From Megamerina dolium (lineage: Eukaryota > Arthropoda > Insecta > Diptera > Megamerinidae): a stretch of 64,000 bases of DNA. The position numbers and the translations under genes are program-made. How positions within the stretch are numbered: the first letter of the stretch is position 1; each line of letters opens with the position of its first letter. Shown here one piece after another: positions 23,770-34,716 of the stretch. The stretch spans positions 6,200,001 to 6,264,000 of the forward strand of contig OY978525.1 in NCBI GenBank assembly GCA_963854835.1, given 5' to 3'. Under the pieces are notes generated by a model. The model did not search any database. It saw only the letters and a list, made by a program, of their open reading frames with translations, and was not told the origin of the DNA.

Positions 23770-25400
23770 TTAAAAAATAAAACGAGAAAAAAAAAAATGA
23801 AATATATTTGACATTCCCATTCCACTGACTCAGTCTCAGCATATTGCTATTGTCTGTAAATAAGTATAGAATATATATTTGAAATATTGAAGACAAAATC
23901 CTATCAACCTATCAATTTTGTATGTAAATTAATTAGAAACAAATTTGAGGGTGAAATAACAAATTTCATGAAATATTCCAAGTGTTTATAAATATTAGCT
24001 TTTGCTTTCAATAAAGTCAGCCAATACATATCTTAAAAAAAATGTTGACATAACAAGTAGTATAAAAGATTCTCTAAAATGAATATACATATTGTATATA
24101 CACCTCCATCACAACATATACATCTAATCATCAGAATGTCTAATTAACTGAAAACTAGAAAAAATAAACATTCAAAAGAGAACAACAACAAAAAAAAACT
24201 AACTTTATAATAAAAAATAAGTGATTATTTGAAACAAACAACTTGAAAACACCACAGAAATACACTAAAGTCATACACACACACACACATATATAAAGAG
24301 ATGTCTACCTACAGACCAACCATACATAAGTACCATAAGTAACAAGAAAGAATATTAAATCAATGAAATCGGTGAAGAAAGATTTGTAATAAAATGATGA
24401 TGGCACACTTCAGTCCGAATAGAGAATGGGCAAGAAAATGAATAATGACATACGCATGTAAAATTTGAACAAACAAAATATAAATAATATTTAAAAATAA
24501 AAATATCAGAAACACATACTATGTATACACCACCCATGCACTTCCATATGCGTGTATGAGCTATGCTCCAGTAAACTAGCAAGCAGTAGGTATTGTATTC
24601 ATAAAACATGCAACATGCATATGACTTTGAAGTGGCGTTTCAATATTGTTGCTTGACTTTGTTGTTTGTTGCTGTTTAGCACGAGTACTCAAATTATATT
24701 TATACGATATAGTAGTATGGTGTTGTCAGAGTAGTATAGTAGTTGTTGTTGTTGTTTTTGTTGTTATTTTTAAAGTGTGTGTTTTTTTTTTTTCATTCTT
24801 GTTTTTGTCTGCTTTATTCGATGTGCATCAATTCACAAATGTTAATGATAACGACGACGATGATGATGAGGACAGGACGTGAACTCATTTTACACATATT
24901 ATATTTTGAAGTATTTCTTCTTAGTGTTCAAATTTGAATGAACTAGCCCATAGCATATTTTAGTGCATGTTTTAAAAATATATATTTCATTTTACAAAAG
25001 ACTAAAACAAAAAAAAAAGAAATAACAACAACATATGCAAAGAAGAAATATTATACTTAATTATGTACCGGAAAAAGGGGGAATACTGCTGTGAAGTTGC
25101 AACAAAATCTCTCATAATTTTGTAGTTTTATATTTTTAGCTGAAAAATATTATAAAAATAAGAAAAGAATGCAATATACATAGTTTTGAACTTAATTTAA
25201 ACATATTTGAAAACAAGTGTTTTCAATTTTGTAACCAAATATTTGTATTTTATTGATTTTCTTTCGTCTTCATCATCTACTTCTTCTTATTGTTCTTCTT
25301 AATTTTTTTTTTTTTTTTGTTTATGAAATAAAAAGAAAAATGCATTTCTTGTATGACACTCTTTAGACGATTTTGATTTCATTTCATTTTGGTACTCATG
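23770..25400. other. AT-rich intronic stretch, no gene seen
   Basis: Contains a (GTT)n-rich tract near 24740-24765, (AC)n at 24277-24290 and poly(T) runs. No exon recognised. Confidence 0.45.
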
Positions 25401-25472
25401 TATGTATTCTACTAGTAGTTAATTGACAGATTTATGAATGTATTTATACATATTGTTGTGGGTGTAAGATTA

Positions 25473-25558
<86 letters not shown>
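25473..25558. repeat. (TA)n microsatellite
   Basis: About 85 bp of almost pure TA repeat. Confidence 0.95.
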
Positions 25559-25563
<5 letters not shown>

Positions 25564-25850
25564 GATTTCTCTTTGCTGCAAAGTTGTTAAATTTTGTGAA
25601 GAATAAGAGAGAATAATATTTCAATTCAAAATGATACGATTCTGAAACGATTTTATAGCGTTTTTTTACGTTGATTTTCTGAGGCGATTATAACAGCGCG
25701 ATATTTCGAAGCGACTATTAACGATTGATTTGTATACATTCAGACAGTTTTGGACCACGTTCATTCTAAATGTTATCGATTTTTATAGCTAAATTGAATT
25801 AGGGAAAAAGTTTTGGATATTTTTTGATTAAATTGCAATCTAGTTAAGAT

Positions 25851-26004
25851 TAGGTTAAGTTACTGTGACTGTCCTCAGAGAGGACACACTTAGGACAGAA
25901 AGGTACTTCGTTGTATCACCGAGCGACTTTCTCAGTACTATTGTACGTATCAAATTTGTACAATCAATTAGAAGGTACCTACTTATATTAGTCGGTCCCG
26001 GAAG
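25851..26004 (-). mobile_element. SINE fragment, alternative tail type
   Basis: Contains the TAGGTTAAGTTACTGTGACT tail (plus-strand reading) and GAGAGGACACACTTAGGACAGA, then body sequence up to TTAGTCGGTCCCGGAAGC. The tRNA-like head is absent, so it is truncated at the 5' end of the element. Confidence 0.7.
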
Positions 26005-26377
26005 CTAACATTCTTCTTAATGGGCTATATTTTTATATAAAAAATGTTTTTGTTAAACTACATTTTGTAATTTTTATAGCTACTATTCTATCGCTAAGAG
26101 AATTCTAATTTAAGGAGTTTCAATCGAAATGAATTCAACCATATACTTTTACAGGCCTCTTTTATATTGTAGAGATATTTGAATTAATATTTTTTTTTTT
26201 GATATTATGTTACTTGGAAATATTTATACCGACAACACGTTGATGCAATGAAATATTGAAAGAACTTTTCAATTGTCCTTTACCTATACGCTATATGGTC
26301 GCTCTTTCTATGACATCTGACTATATCAGCATTTTTTAATTTTGAAAACTGTTTCGACTTACTGCCAATAATATATA

Positions 26378-27261
26378 AAGGGTTATCCATTTTGCGGTTT
26401 CAAACGTAAATGCAAATAAAACACATATAAAATATTTTTTATCATGATGTATCTTTTTATTATAAAGTTTGAACGTTGACATTATGTGTGAAATACTACA
26501 TCATTTAAATGACCACCACGCGAATTGTTGCAAGCATCGATTCTTTTGAGGTAATTTTCGACCACTTTTTGACACATATTGGGCGGTATCTCAGCCAGAG
26601 GAGGATTCTCAGAACCCCAAATACGACAATTATGTTTGTTAACATACCCACCGAGTGAGAAATGTGCTTCGTCGCTGAAGAGAATTTTGTTCGAAAAATC
26701 GCCGTCCACCACCTGTTGTTCAAGCACCCATTCGACGTATCTACGACGTTGTGAATGGTCAGCTGGCTTCAGTTGTTGTGTGAGCTGAATTTTATATGGA
26801 TGTAGGTGTAGATCCAAATGCAAAATACGCCATAATGTGCCGTAAGACAGTCCTAATTCCTGAGAACGACAAGGAATCGACACATTCGGGTCTTCGGCAA
26901 CACTTTCACTTACAGCAGCGATATTTACGGTGGTACGAGCGAAACGATGATGCACTGGCCTTACAATATCTGTAACCGATCCAGTCTCTTCATATTTCTT
27001 CACAATTTTGCCAATTGCTTGCGTAGTTGGACGATTATGTAAACCATAACCTCCTCTTAAAGCACGATATGTGGCTGTGGCAGAATCACCATTTTTGTAG
27101 TAGGTTTTTACAATTTTAGTGCATTGTGCGATAGTTAAGCGATCCATTTTCGCAAATGTCAGACTTTGAACTAAAAAAGAAAGAAATTGTTTTAACAACT
27201 CAGTTTGACAGATGTCGAATTCTAGCCCTATACTTTTGAAACCGCGAAATGGATAACCCTT
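26378..27261 (-). mobile_element. mariner-type element with clean ends, internally deleted
   Basis: An 884-bp element. Inverted ends are AAGGGTTATCCATTTTGCGG at the left and the inverse with one mismatch (ATTTCGCGG) at the right. TA lies on both sides (26376-26377, 27262-27263). Its single open frame is described separately. The ends look well preserved, so a full-length relative could in principle mobilise it. Intronic in Kank. Confidence 0.88.
26482..27147 (-). CDS. internally deleted mariner-type transposase, 221 aa, in frame
   Basis: Starts MDRLTIAQCTKIVKTYYKNG. I chose this start because it fits the family; an in-frame ATG 17 codons upstream adds residues unlike it. Residues 1-110 form the paired helix-turn-helix region (NRPTTQAIGKIVKKYEETGS, then RSQELGLSYGTLWRIL). 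The first catalytic aspartate is in ILFSDEAHFSLGGYVNK (residue about 160), followed by NCRIWGSENP. The chain then jumps directly to the C terminus (LAEIPPNMCQKVVENYLKRI, ending GGHLNDVVFHT). The second and third catalytic residues (QDGA and CDLTPLD regions of relatives) are gone, so it cannot catalyse transposition. The frame stayed open across the deletion, leaving a DNA-binding domain that could act as a repressor (inference). Confidence 0.8.
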   Translation of the reverse strand: MDRLTIAQCTKIVKTYYKNGDSATATYRALRGGYGLHNRPTTQAIGKIVKKYEETGSVTDIVRPVHHRFARTTVNIAAVSESVAEDPNVSIPCRSQELGLSYGTLWRILHLDLHLHPYKIQLTQQLKPADHSQRRRYVEWVLEQQVVDGDFSNKILFSDEAHFSLGGYVNKHNCRIWGSENPPLAEIPPNMCQKVVENYLKRIDACNNSRGGHLNDVVFHT

Positions 27262-27269
27262 TATAAGAC

Positions 27270-28250
27270 ATATAGCGAGATATGGATGTCAATGAATAGT
27301 CGTTATATTCAAAATTTCATACTTTTAGAATATTATTAGAAAGTGTCATGAATTTTAACAAGCACTTCAGAAAAATTGTTGTTCAAATAGAAATAAAATA
27401 TTTAGAAAAAAGAGACAAATTTAGTTTTTTTTTTGTGAAAAACTCGAAATATTATCATTTGTCCAATAAACTCAATTATATCTTTCAAAAGGACTATTTT
27501 TATATTTTTCAGAATCATAAAAAATTGGAAATCGTTTCTGAAATATTCAATTCAGAACGCAGTAAATGTTTCTTCAATTAATTTCTTCAAATAAATATTT
27601 AAAGTGAACATTTTTGAAAAACAGGAAAGGTTTCTCCGTCTTCTGAGTTCTTCGGGCTGTTGGTTTTACTTTAACAAACCGGCTGTATTTCTTCCAGTTT
27701 TGAAAGAACCTAAAAATGTCTTCGCAAACATTTTCTAATATTTCTACCCTTTCAATGATATAAATATTTAAATGATCAATATTGTTACTTTAAAAAGTTA
27801 TTTGATTTGTATTTAAATCAGCTATATTTCCTTTAATTTTGTAACAACTAACAACCAAAGCCAATTCTGCAAAGGAACATATTTTAAAGTTGCTAACCTT
27901 TCAATGATATTTTTATATAATGACTTGTTGTGACTTTAAAAATTCGTGACAACTTTTTGAAATGATTCTTGTTCTCATTGTAATAAAATTGTCAAAATAT
28001 CAAGTCAATATCATGACTAGCTAGTAATTATAATCTACAAACAAAACCCATCCCAGAATATTACACAAAAAATACATTTATTTTGTCTTCATACAAATTT
28101 TACATTCATGCGAAAACACAATCAAAGATAAGCTTTCAAACATCATTTACCTTAATTTTATTTATTTATTTATATTATCACAATAGAATTCTAAGAAATC
28201 TAAACGCCATACCATTGATGGAATGATTAGAATTTAAAATGAATTACAAT
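27270..28250. other. AT-rich intronic stretch, no gene seen
   Basis: No exon or mobile element recognised. Confidence 0.45.
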
Positions 28251-28299
28251 TTTAACTGATTGCATAATGACTGTAACACAAATGCGCAATATCGGCATT

Positions 28300-28645
28300 T
28301 CCTGTGTTACGGATGCGACATTATTACAAATAGAATATGAAGAAAGAATGAAAGAATGAAAGGATGTGATATAAGATTTTGATTTATTTATAGCACACAA
28401 TTTTATAGTACCAAATTTGTACTATGCCGAGTGTTTGCTTTTAAGATAGAACGTTACGGACGTGACAAAATACGAAAGTAATTTCTGAAAGTTTAAAATG
28501 CAACAAAAATGTTGAACATATTTTTCTGAAAATTATAAAATGAGTTGAAACGATTTGACTAAAGCCTAATGTAGCGTATGGTCTTTGGATTTTATTATCA
28601 ATTGTAAAGTAAAATAGCGGCCTTTAACATTACAGACGTGACAAT
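28300..28645 (+). repeat. Family E repeat (GTTACGGACGTGACA word, 140-180-bp spacing)
   Basis: The words GTGTTACGGATGCGACA (28305), ACGTTACGGACGTGACA (28449) and ACATTACAGACGTGACA (28627) recur at 144 and 178 bp. Downstream of the first, ATATGAAGAAAGAATGAAAG and AATGAAAGGAT match, in inverse orientation, a single unit at 40262-40420. Dispersed, decayed repeat; no coding capacity. Confidence 0.65.
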
Positions 28646-29732
28646 TTTTTCTGTTTAACATACTATGCATTAGCATAGTTTGCTTAATTACTATTGAATA
28701 AAAGGCAAATTGAAATTTTATATAAAGCCAGCAAATACCAGGTGTACAAGCTTAAATCCGCTATTTTTCATTTAAAAAAAACACATTTTTTTCATGGAAA
28801 GCCAAAAATTAATTTATTCAAAGTATTTGCCCTCACTAGCTATACATTTTTCCCATCTCTCGGGCAATTTGTGTATACCATGCCAAAAGAATTCCTCATT
28901 TTTCGAGGCAAACCACTCGTCAAGCCATTTTCCAACGTTTTCATACGAATCGAAGTGCTGTTCGGCGAGCGCGTGACCCATCGACGAAAACAGGTGATAG
29001 TCAGAAGGGGCCAGGTCTGGTGAATAAGCGGGATAAGATAGCACCACTCAATTGAGTGTGTCCAAGTAGTTTTGGACCAGTTTTGACGTGTGCGATGGGG
29101 CGTTCTCATGTCTTTGTTCATAACCAGGCCTTATTTCACCCAAAGCACGGCACAATTTCACTAGTTGTTGGTGGTAGCGGTGGGCATTGACAGTTTCACC
29201 AGATTTCAACAGCTCGTAGTAGATGACACCAAACGCACACCATCGTCTTGCGTCCAAAGCGATTTGGTCTTAGAGAAGAAGTTGCTGGTTGTTTAGGATT
29301 CTCAAAGTATATCCACTTTTCATCGTAAGTGACCACAAGATGCAGGAATGACTTTCTTTTTTGTCTAGCAAGAACATGCGAAATGTGTTTTGGCGTCGCT
29401 CCATCTGCCTATCGTTCAATTCATGGGGTACCCATTTTCCAAATTTTTGAAACTTCCCCATGGCTCGTAAACGTATGGAAATGGCTTGTTGAGTAACACC
29501 TAACTGTTCGGCAAGCATTTTTTGCGATTGGATGTCTTCCTCAAATCATAGTCCTCAACTTTTCTGGGTTTATTTGAATGCTTCTTGTCACTCAAGTCAA
29601 AATGGACTTCTTTCAACCGACGAAACCAGTCTCTGCAAGTGTTTTCCGATAGCGTACTGTCACTATAGGCCTCCACCAGCATTTGATGCGACTCAGCAGC
29701 AGATTTCCTCAAATTGAAGCAAAAAAAAATCT

Positions 29733-31334
29733 CCTTACAGTCGGCTGGGGCCGACCAAACTATACCCTGCATATGTAGATTTATATATAAAAAGTTTACT
29801 CGAATATCCAACTTTTCTTTTATTTCCACTTTTCGAGAAACAATTTTTGCACATACTACTAATTTACACCCGAAATATGGTTGACTTTGACGAAGTAAAA
29901 GGATTTTAAGATAATTCCGAGGCTTAGTATGGGAGCTATATAAAAAGTGGGCGTGGCTTACCACTTTCTAGTAAATCCAATTAATTTTTCAATGTAAATC
30001 CACACCTTAAATTTGGTGTCCTACGTTGAATAGTTTCTAAGTTATGGTGGTTAACATTTTTGTTTAATTTCCTCAACTTTGTATGGGAGCCCCAATAAGA
30101 AGTGGGCGTGGTATGCTGATTTTTCGCCAGATTATTTCCCACTACGATATTAATTTAAGTGTCAATTATGGTTATTGTAGACATAAGATTGCCTAAGTTA
30201 CAGCTGTTTCAATTTAAAATTTGTATGGGGGCTACGATAAACACTGGGCGTGGTGCGCCCATTTTCTGTGAGCCTAGTTGCTCGTACAATACTAATCCAT
30301 ACCCTAAGTCTCGTTGTCCTAGGCTAAATGGTTTGTAAGCTATGGAGCTTAAAATTTTAGTTTAATTCACTCGACTTTGTATGGGAGACCCATGAAGGAG
30401 TGGGCGTGGTACACTGATTTTCTGCCAGATTTTTGCCGACTACGATATTAATCTAAGTGTCAATTATGGTTATTCTGGACAGAAGATTGCCGAAGTTACA
30501 GCTGTTTCAATTTAAAATTTGTATGGGGGCTACGATAAACAGTGGGCGTGGTGCGCCCATTTTCTGTGAGCCTAGTTGCTCGTACAATACTAATCCACAC
30601 CTTAAATCTCGTTATTCTACGCTGAATAGTTTGCAAGTTATAACCGGTAACATTTTTTTTAATTTCCGCAACTTTGTATGGGAGACCCAAAAAGGAGTGG
30701 GCGTGGCACATTGATTTTCTGCCATATTATTTTTGACTACCGTGTTAATCTCAGTGTCAATTATGGTTATTCTGGACAGAAGATTGTAGAAGTTACAGCT
30801 GTTTCAATTTAAAAGAAGTACAGACACTTTGTATGGGAGCTACGCTAGAAAGTAGGCGTGGCTCAACCACTTTTGGCGAGGTTATATAGTAGTATAATAT
30901 AAGTCTATGTGCAAAATATTGTTGTCCCAAGGGGTATATTATGTGAGTTATAGCAAGTTATAGATTTTGAAAATTTCGAGGTTAGTCGCTTTGAATGCTT
31001 GGTGTGGGCGTGGTTATTGACCGATCATGCCCAATATCAATCCCCTCCGTACCCTTGGATCATAGATTACTTATGCCAAATTTCATCGAAATAGCTCAAT
31101 ATTTACTCAAGTTATCGTGCGAACCAGCCAGGTGACAGACAGACGGACGGACGGACGGACGGACGGACGGACGGACGGACGGACGGACGGACGGACATCG
31201 TTAAATCGAAAATTTAATCGACACTGATCACGAATATATATCCATGTCTATATCTCCGGAGATTCCTTCAAGTGGACACAAACATCTGACCGAAATGAAT
31301 ATACCATGCATATTGCATTATGCAGGGTATAACT
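29733..31334 (+). mobile_element. Helentron/mini-me-like non-autonomous element with ~155-bp internal repeats
   Basis: The left part has CAGTCGGCTGGGGCCGACCA (a short hairpin), then CTATACCCTGCATA. The right end has TATGCAGGGTATAA, the inverse. The core (29930-30960) consists of ~155-bp repeats marked by GTATGGGAGCTA/GTATGGGGGCTACG and GTGGGCGTGG; two units near 30110-30300 and 30410-30600 are nearly identical. Next come AATAGCTCAATATTTACTCA, a (GGAC)n tract, ATCGTTAAATCGA... and AATATATATCC. A GGAC/GTCC microsatellite next to a conserved core and TA tract is the hallmark of dipteran mini-me elements, related to DINE-1/Helentron. It sits in a mariner, removing about 37 bp of the target. Confidence 0.75.
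31141..31196. repeat. (GGAC)n microsatellite in the mini-me-like element
   Basis: About 13 tandem GGAC units, preceded by GACAGACA; characteristic position before the conserved core. Confidence 0.95.
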
Positions 31335-31409
31335 AGACATGATTATACGAGGAAAAATGTATGTTGTTGTCGATAATAGCTCAATATGCTCATTAATCTG
31401 GTATATATC

Positions 31410-31875
31410 TGGTATATAGTCATAATCTATGTATTACCTAATGTGAGGCCCATAGACTATAGGTCCTTCTCCTCAGTATATGTCAAATCGGCAACCGTGT
31501 GAGTTATAGTGTTAAAATTTGCTATGATAACTAATATTATCACAATAATGCTGTGTATAAAATTTTTGTGAAATTACACAGCTGCGAGTGGCACCTCCCA
31601 TATAACCCATAATAAAAAGGTTAAAGATTGAATCAAATATATAACCAATTTCTATTCTTTTTAATTTTTATTGATTTTTTCTGAGAACTGCCCACATGTA
31701 TTTTTTAAAACTTCATATGCAATATAATTGAATAAATTTTTATATTTTTTTTTTAAAGCATTAAATACTTTGACGTATGCATATCATTACTCATATTAAC
31801 CTCTAACAATGAATATCTGTTATAACATAGTAGAGACAATCTTACACATAGATATTTCACTTTAAGTTAGAATAA
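31410..31875. other. AT-rich intronic stretch next to Kank exon 1, no gene seen
   Basis: No coding sequence or transposon recognised; ordinary first-intron sequence immediately downstream of the exon 1 donor. Confidence 0.45.
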
Positions 31876-31879
31876 TTAC

Positions 31880-32034
31880 CTCCAGAATTTTTTTACTGCT
31901 TCCTGTTCGGTAGCCGTAAGCTCTTTAATTTTTTCTTCGAAATTCTTAGCCAATATCGTTGAATCATTTTTCATATTTTTATCGCTATTGTCACTACCAG
32001 CGACAACGCTACATACCTTCGTATTGGTAGGCAT
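31880..32034 (-). CDS. Kank: Kank exon 1 (start codon)
   Basis: A 155-bp coding exon. The ATG at 32034-32032 is followed by MPTNTKVCSVVAG, then a charged, helix-prone stretch (LAKNFEEKIKELTATEQEA) and KKFW, ending with two bases (AG) before a GTAATT donor. The frame joins exon 2 as arginine-SVV. No stop precedes the donor, and the composition is far less AT-biased than its surroundings. A stronger-looking donor, AAG|GTATGT, lies within the exon (32016) and would end the coding part after MPTNTK out of phase with exon 2, so I prefer the longer form. I see no obvious promoter upstream. Kank assignment rests only on the join. Confidence 0.68.
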
Positions 32035-32040
32035 TTGTGA

Positions 32041-32960
32041 AAAGATGATTTTAATTAATTTTCTATTTACGTATTCACGTATTTTTAATTAATTAATTTT
32101 TGAGATTTTTTTTTTCTTTTTCTTTTGTAATGAATGTTATATTTTCAGCAAGACATATTCATAATAACAACTCTCTTAGCGACATGAAAATGGCACGGTA
32201 AAACCCGACAGCAAATTAAAAAAGTGTTGTAGACATTTTTCGATTTTTTTTTTTCTCTGAACTATCACTCTAAAATTATTTTATTTTATTTTTACAATTT
32301 TTTTTTTCTTTTAACTCTCGGCATTTTTTTTTTTTGTCGCTTTGGCATGTGTATGTGCAGCTCTTGACACTACATATTTTTTTTTATTGCCCTACGACAA
32401 GTGTTGTTCCATTCAATTTAGCACTGTTTTGTAAGCAAAAAAAAAAAAACAACGAAAAGCAAATAAATAAAGAAATAAACAAAAACGAAAATAATAAAAA
32501 AATAAAGGCGCGCGTAAATAAAAAAAAAAAAATGAATAAAAATCACAAACGAGCGCTAAATTTCATTCTTTTTACAGTTCCGCACGCCATATAAGCTTAA
32601 AAACAACTAATATGTGTGAAAATCTAAAAACCGAAGCATGCTTAGCAAACAACAAGCATGCATGTACATATGCACATATCTACGTAATGACGAGTATCAG
32701 CTACTCATATCTTGAGCTGTGATTTCTTCAGAGATTTAACTCATTCGTTTTTATTTTTTTTCTTTTTTTGATTTTTGTCTTGTTTGTTTATAGGCACATT
32801 ACGTGTATAATGCTGATTGAAACCACACAAAGCGTTGCAAACCGCCTTTGTAAAATAACAACGACACTAACAACGACATAGTCACTCACTAAAAACAAAA
32901 TACATACAAACATACATGCTTATAAATGAAATATAAGATTGTATTTTGAGCATTTAGAGT
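32041..32960 (-). promoter_or_regulatory. Sequence upstream of Kank exon 1 (5' leader/promoter side)
   Basis: Contains T- and A-homopolymer runs and no open frame of note. It must hold the 5' leader or a further upstream intron, but I can identify neither a transcription start nor a splice acceptor with confidence. Confidence 0.3.
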
Positions 32961-32968
32961 TATATACA

Positions 32969-32969
<1 letters not shown>

Positions 32970-33011
<42 letters not shown>
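32970..33011. repeat. (GTT)n microsatellite
   Basis: About 13 uninterrupted TTG units. Confidence 0.95.
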
Positions 33012-33399
33012 TAATTAATGATGAACCTATCGCAAAGTAATAGAAACAACAAAATACTAAGTAACAATAATGAGTTTTAAATGAGAGTTGAAATGATCGA
33101 GTATATGAGTGCACACAAGAGAATTATGGCGCACACTGAAACCCACAACAAAGCAATAAAACTCGTTCATTTGATCGTTCATTGATCGCGCTTAATTTGT
33201 TGTTATTGTGTATGACTCCCTTCCATACAAGTTGTGGGTAAAGGGTGTTTTCATAGTGTCCTAGGGAGTATCGTATCGTTTCAAGCCAATTACAGAAGCC
33301 AATTCAAGCCAATTACAGAAGAACTGCTCTTAATCTTTTAAAGTTTTACTTTATTTGTTAGATCATTTTATGTCGTTTGATATTTAAATATGAGTAGAG

Positions 33400-34330
33400 G
33401 TAACCTCCAGAAATTCGAATGCATTTTTGTACTTTTCAACTCTTTTTCAGCTCACGATGCCTAGAATACCTAAGTAGTAAATCAATTGATTACTTATAGC
33501 TGCTTGAGATCGGCAGTTTCAAAGTCTACTTTCTAGGATTACATAGAGATTGTTTGTGAACATTGGTTTTTTTGAACACCTAGAGCACCTTAGTCATTTT
33601 GCGTAGACCTACTCCGTGAGCTCTACTATCTTCAATAGCACTTCAATATAATTTAATACTGTACTGTTTCAAAGCGACAGATGCAAGGTGTATTCTTGAG
33701 GATTGCATAATAAATATTTGTCTACTTTGGGGTTTTTTCCACTCCCAAAATGCCGATATGGACCCTGATCATTTTATACAAATCTTCTTTATGAGCTCTT
33801 CATTTTAAAATATATACTGCTATTTCAGATCGTCAAATTAAATGTGCTTTTTCCGGGGTTACATAGAGATTTGTTGTGTACGTTGTTGAAAACTAACTCC
33901 TAAAGCACCACTTGGGGCTCTGATCATTTTGTCCAGATCTACTTTGTGAGCTCTTCAAATAAATATGTAATGAAACACTGTAGCTGTTAAAGGTCCACAG
34001 GCCCAAAGTATACTTTCGAGGTTTACTCCGGGAATATTTTTGTACTTTGGACTTTTTTCCACTCCCAAAGCATCCATCGGAACTTTGATCATTTTGCGCA
34101 GTCCTACTTTGTGAGCTCTTCAATTTAATATATTGTTTAATTTAATATTTTTGATGTTCCAGATCGACAGATTCAAGATTTGCTTAGGGATTATTTCTGT
34201 ACTTTGGACTTTTTTTCACTCCCAAAGCATTGATCTGAAATCTGAAATCTTTTTATAATGATGTACTCAGTGATCACTTCTAGTTAATATTGTAACTCTG
34301 TCAGATTGGCAGATTTAAAGTAAAAGATTT
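33400..34330. repeat. Family D tandem array, ~160-bp period
   Basis: The word TGAGCTCT followed by TCAAT/TCATT recurs near 33618, 33793, 33949 and 34110 (with a decayed copy near 34272), i.e. every 156-175 bp. Each unit also carries GATCATTTTG, CCACTCCCAAAGCAT-like and TACTTTGG words. Unrelated in sequence to families A, C and E. Confidence 0.75.
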
Positions 34331-34716
34331 CAAGCAAATTAGTGGCGTTACTAAGCCAGTATCTCTGCAATAAAATGTCAAACTCGGGCTTCCTTGTTGT
34401 CTATCGTTAATTAGGCTAAAAATTTGATGAATATCTAAAGAAAACTATCCAGGTATTTGAAATCATATGATCTTCGTGGTCAACAAACAAATTTATTATT
34501 CTCCCAATGTTTCCCTTAGTAGATTGAGCCACTATATTTCCTCCAAATAGACTTAACCCCAATCACCTTGGATATTTTTATAAAACTTAAAAGAACATTT
34601 TGAACTATATATAATATTTAAGTGAAATATTAGGAAGAAGAACTAATGGGAAGAATTAATAGTGGTCAATCGTAAATCTTATCGATTCATGGGCAATTTT
34701 GGAGTTATTTGTCTAT

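Larger units (their letters stand above)
28739..31407 (-). pseudogene. mariner element split by a Helentron/mini-me-like insertion
   Basis: Same family as 7727-8789, in opposite orientation. The 3' terminal repeat CCAGGTGTACAAGCTTAAAT is at 28739, next to TA (28737-28738). Minus-strand pieces carry YSPDLAPSDYHLF (about 29010), the ENAPSHTSK segment (about 29095), WVPHELNDRQ (about 29430), TQQAISIRLRAMG (about 29480), and the N-terminal region ending at 29733. The first codons and 5' leader reappear at 31334-31400 beyond the insertion. The outer 5' terminal repeat is lost or shortened to CTGGTATAT near 31400. Frameshifts occur at several places; not functional. Confidence 0.85.
1447..32034 (-). 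other. Kank: Kank-family gene, 5' portion (three coding exons and two long introns)
   Basis: Gene-level entry for the exons at 32034-31880, 21189-21146 and 1682-1447. Each junction has GT donor and AG acceptor bases and the phases agree: exon 1 leaves two bases (AG), exon 2 supplies the first G of AGG and ends with one base (G), and exon 3 begins with GT to complete a glycine codon. Together they give about 144 residues with the KN motif near residues 80-110. KANK proteins bind talin through KN and link focal adhesions to cortical microtubule complexes (family knowledge). Coiled-coil and ankyrin exons are expected at lower coordinates, outside the window. The introns are packed with transposons. 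The join is inferred from sequence alone; no transcript was seen. Confidence 0.72.
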
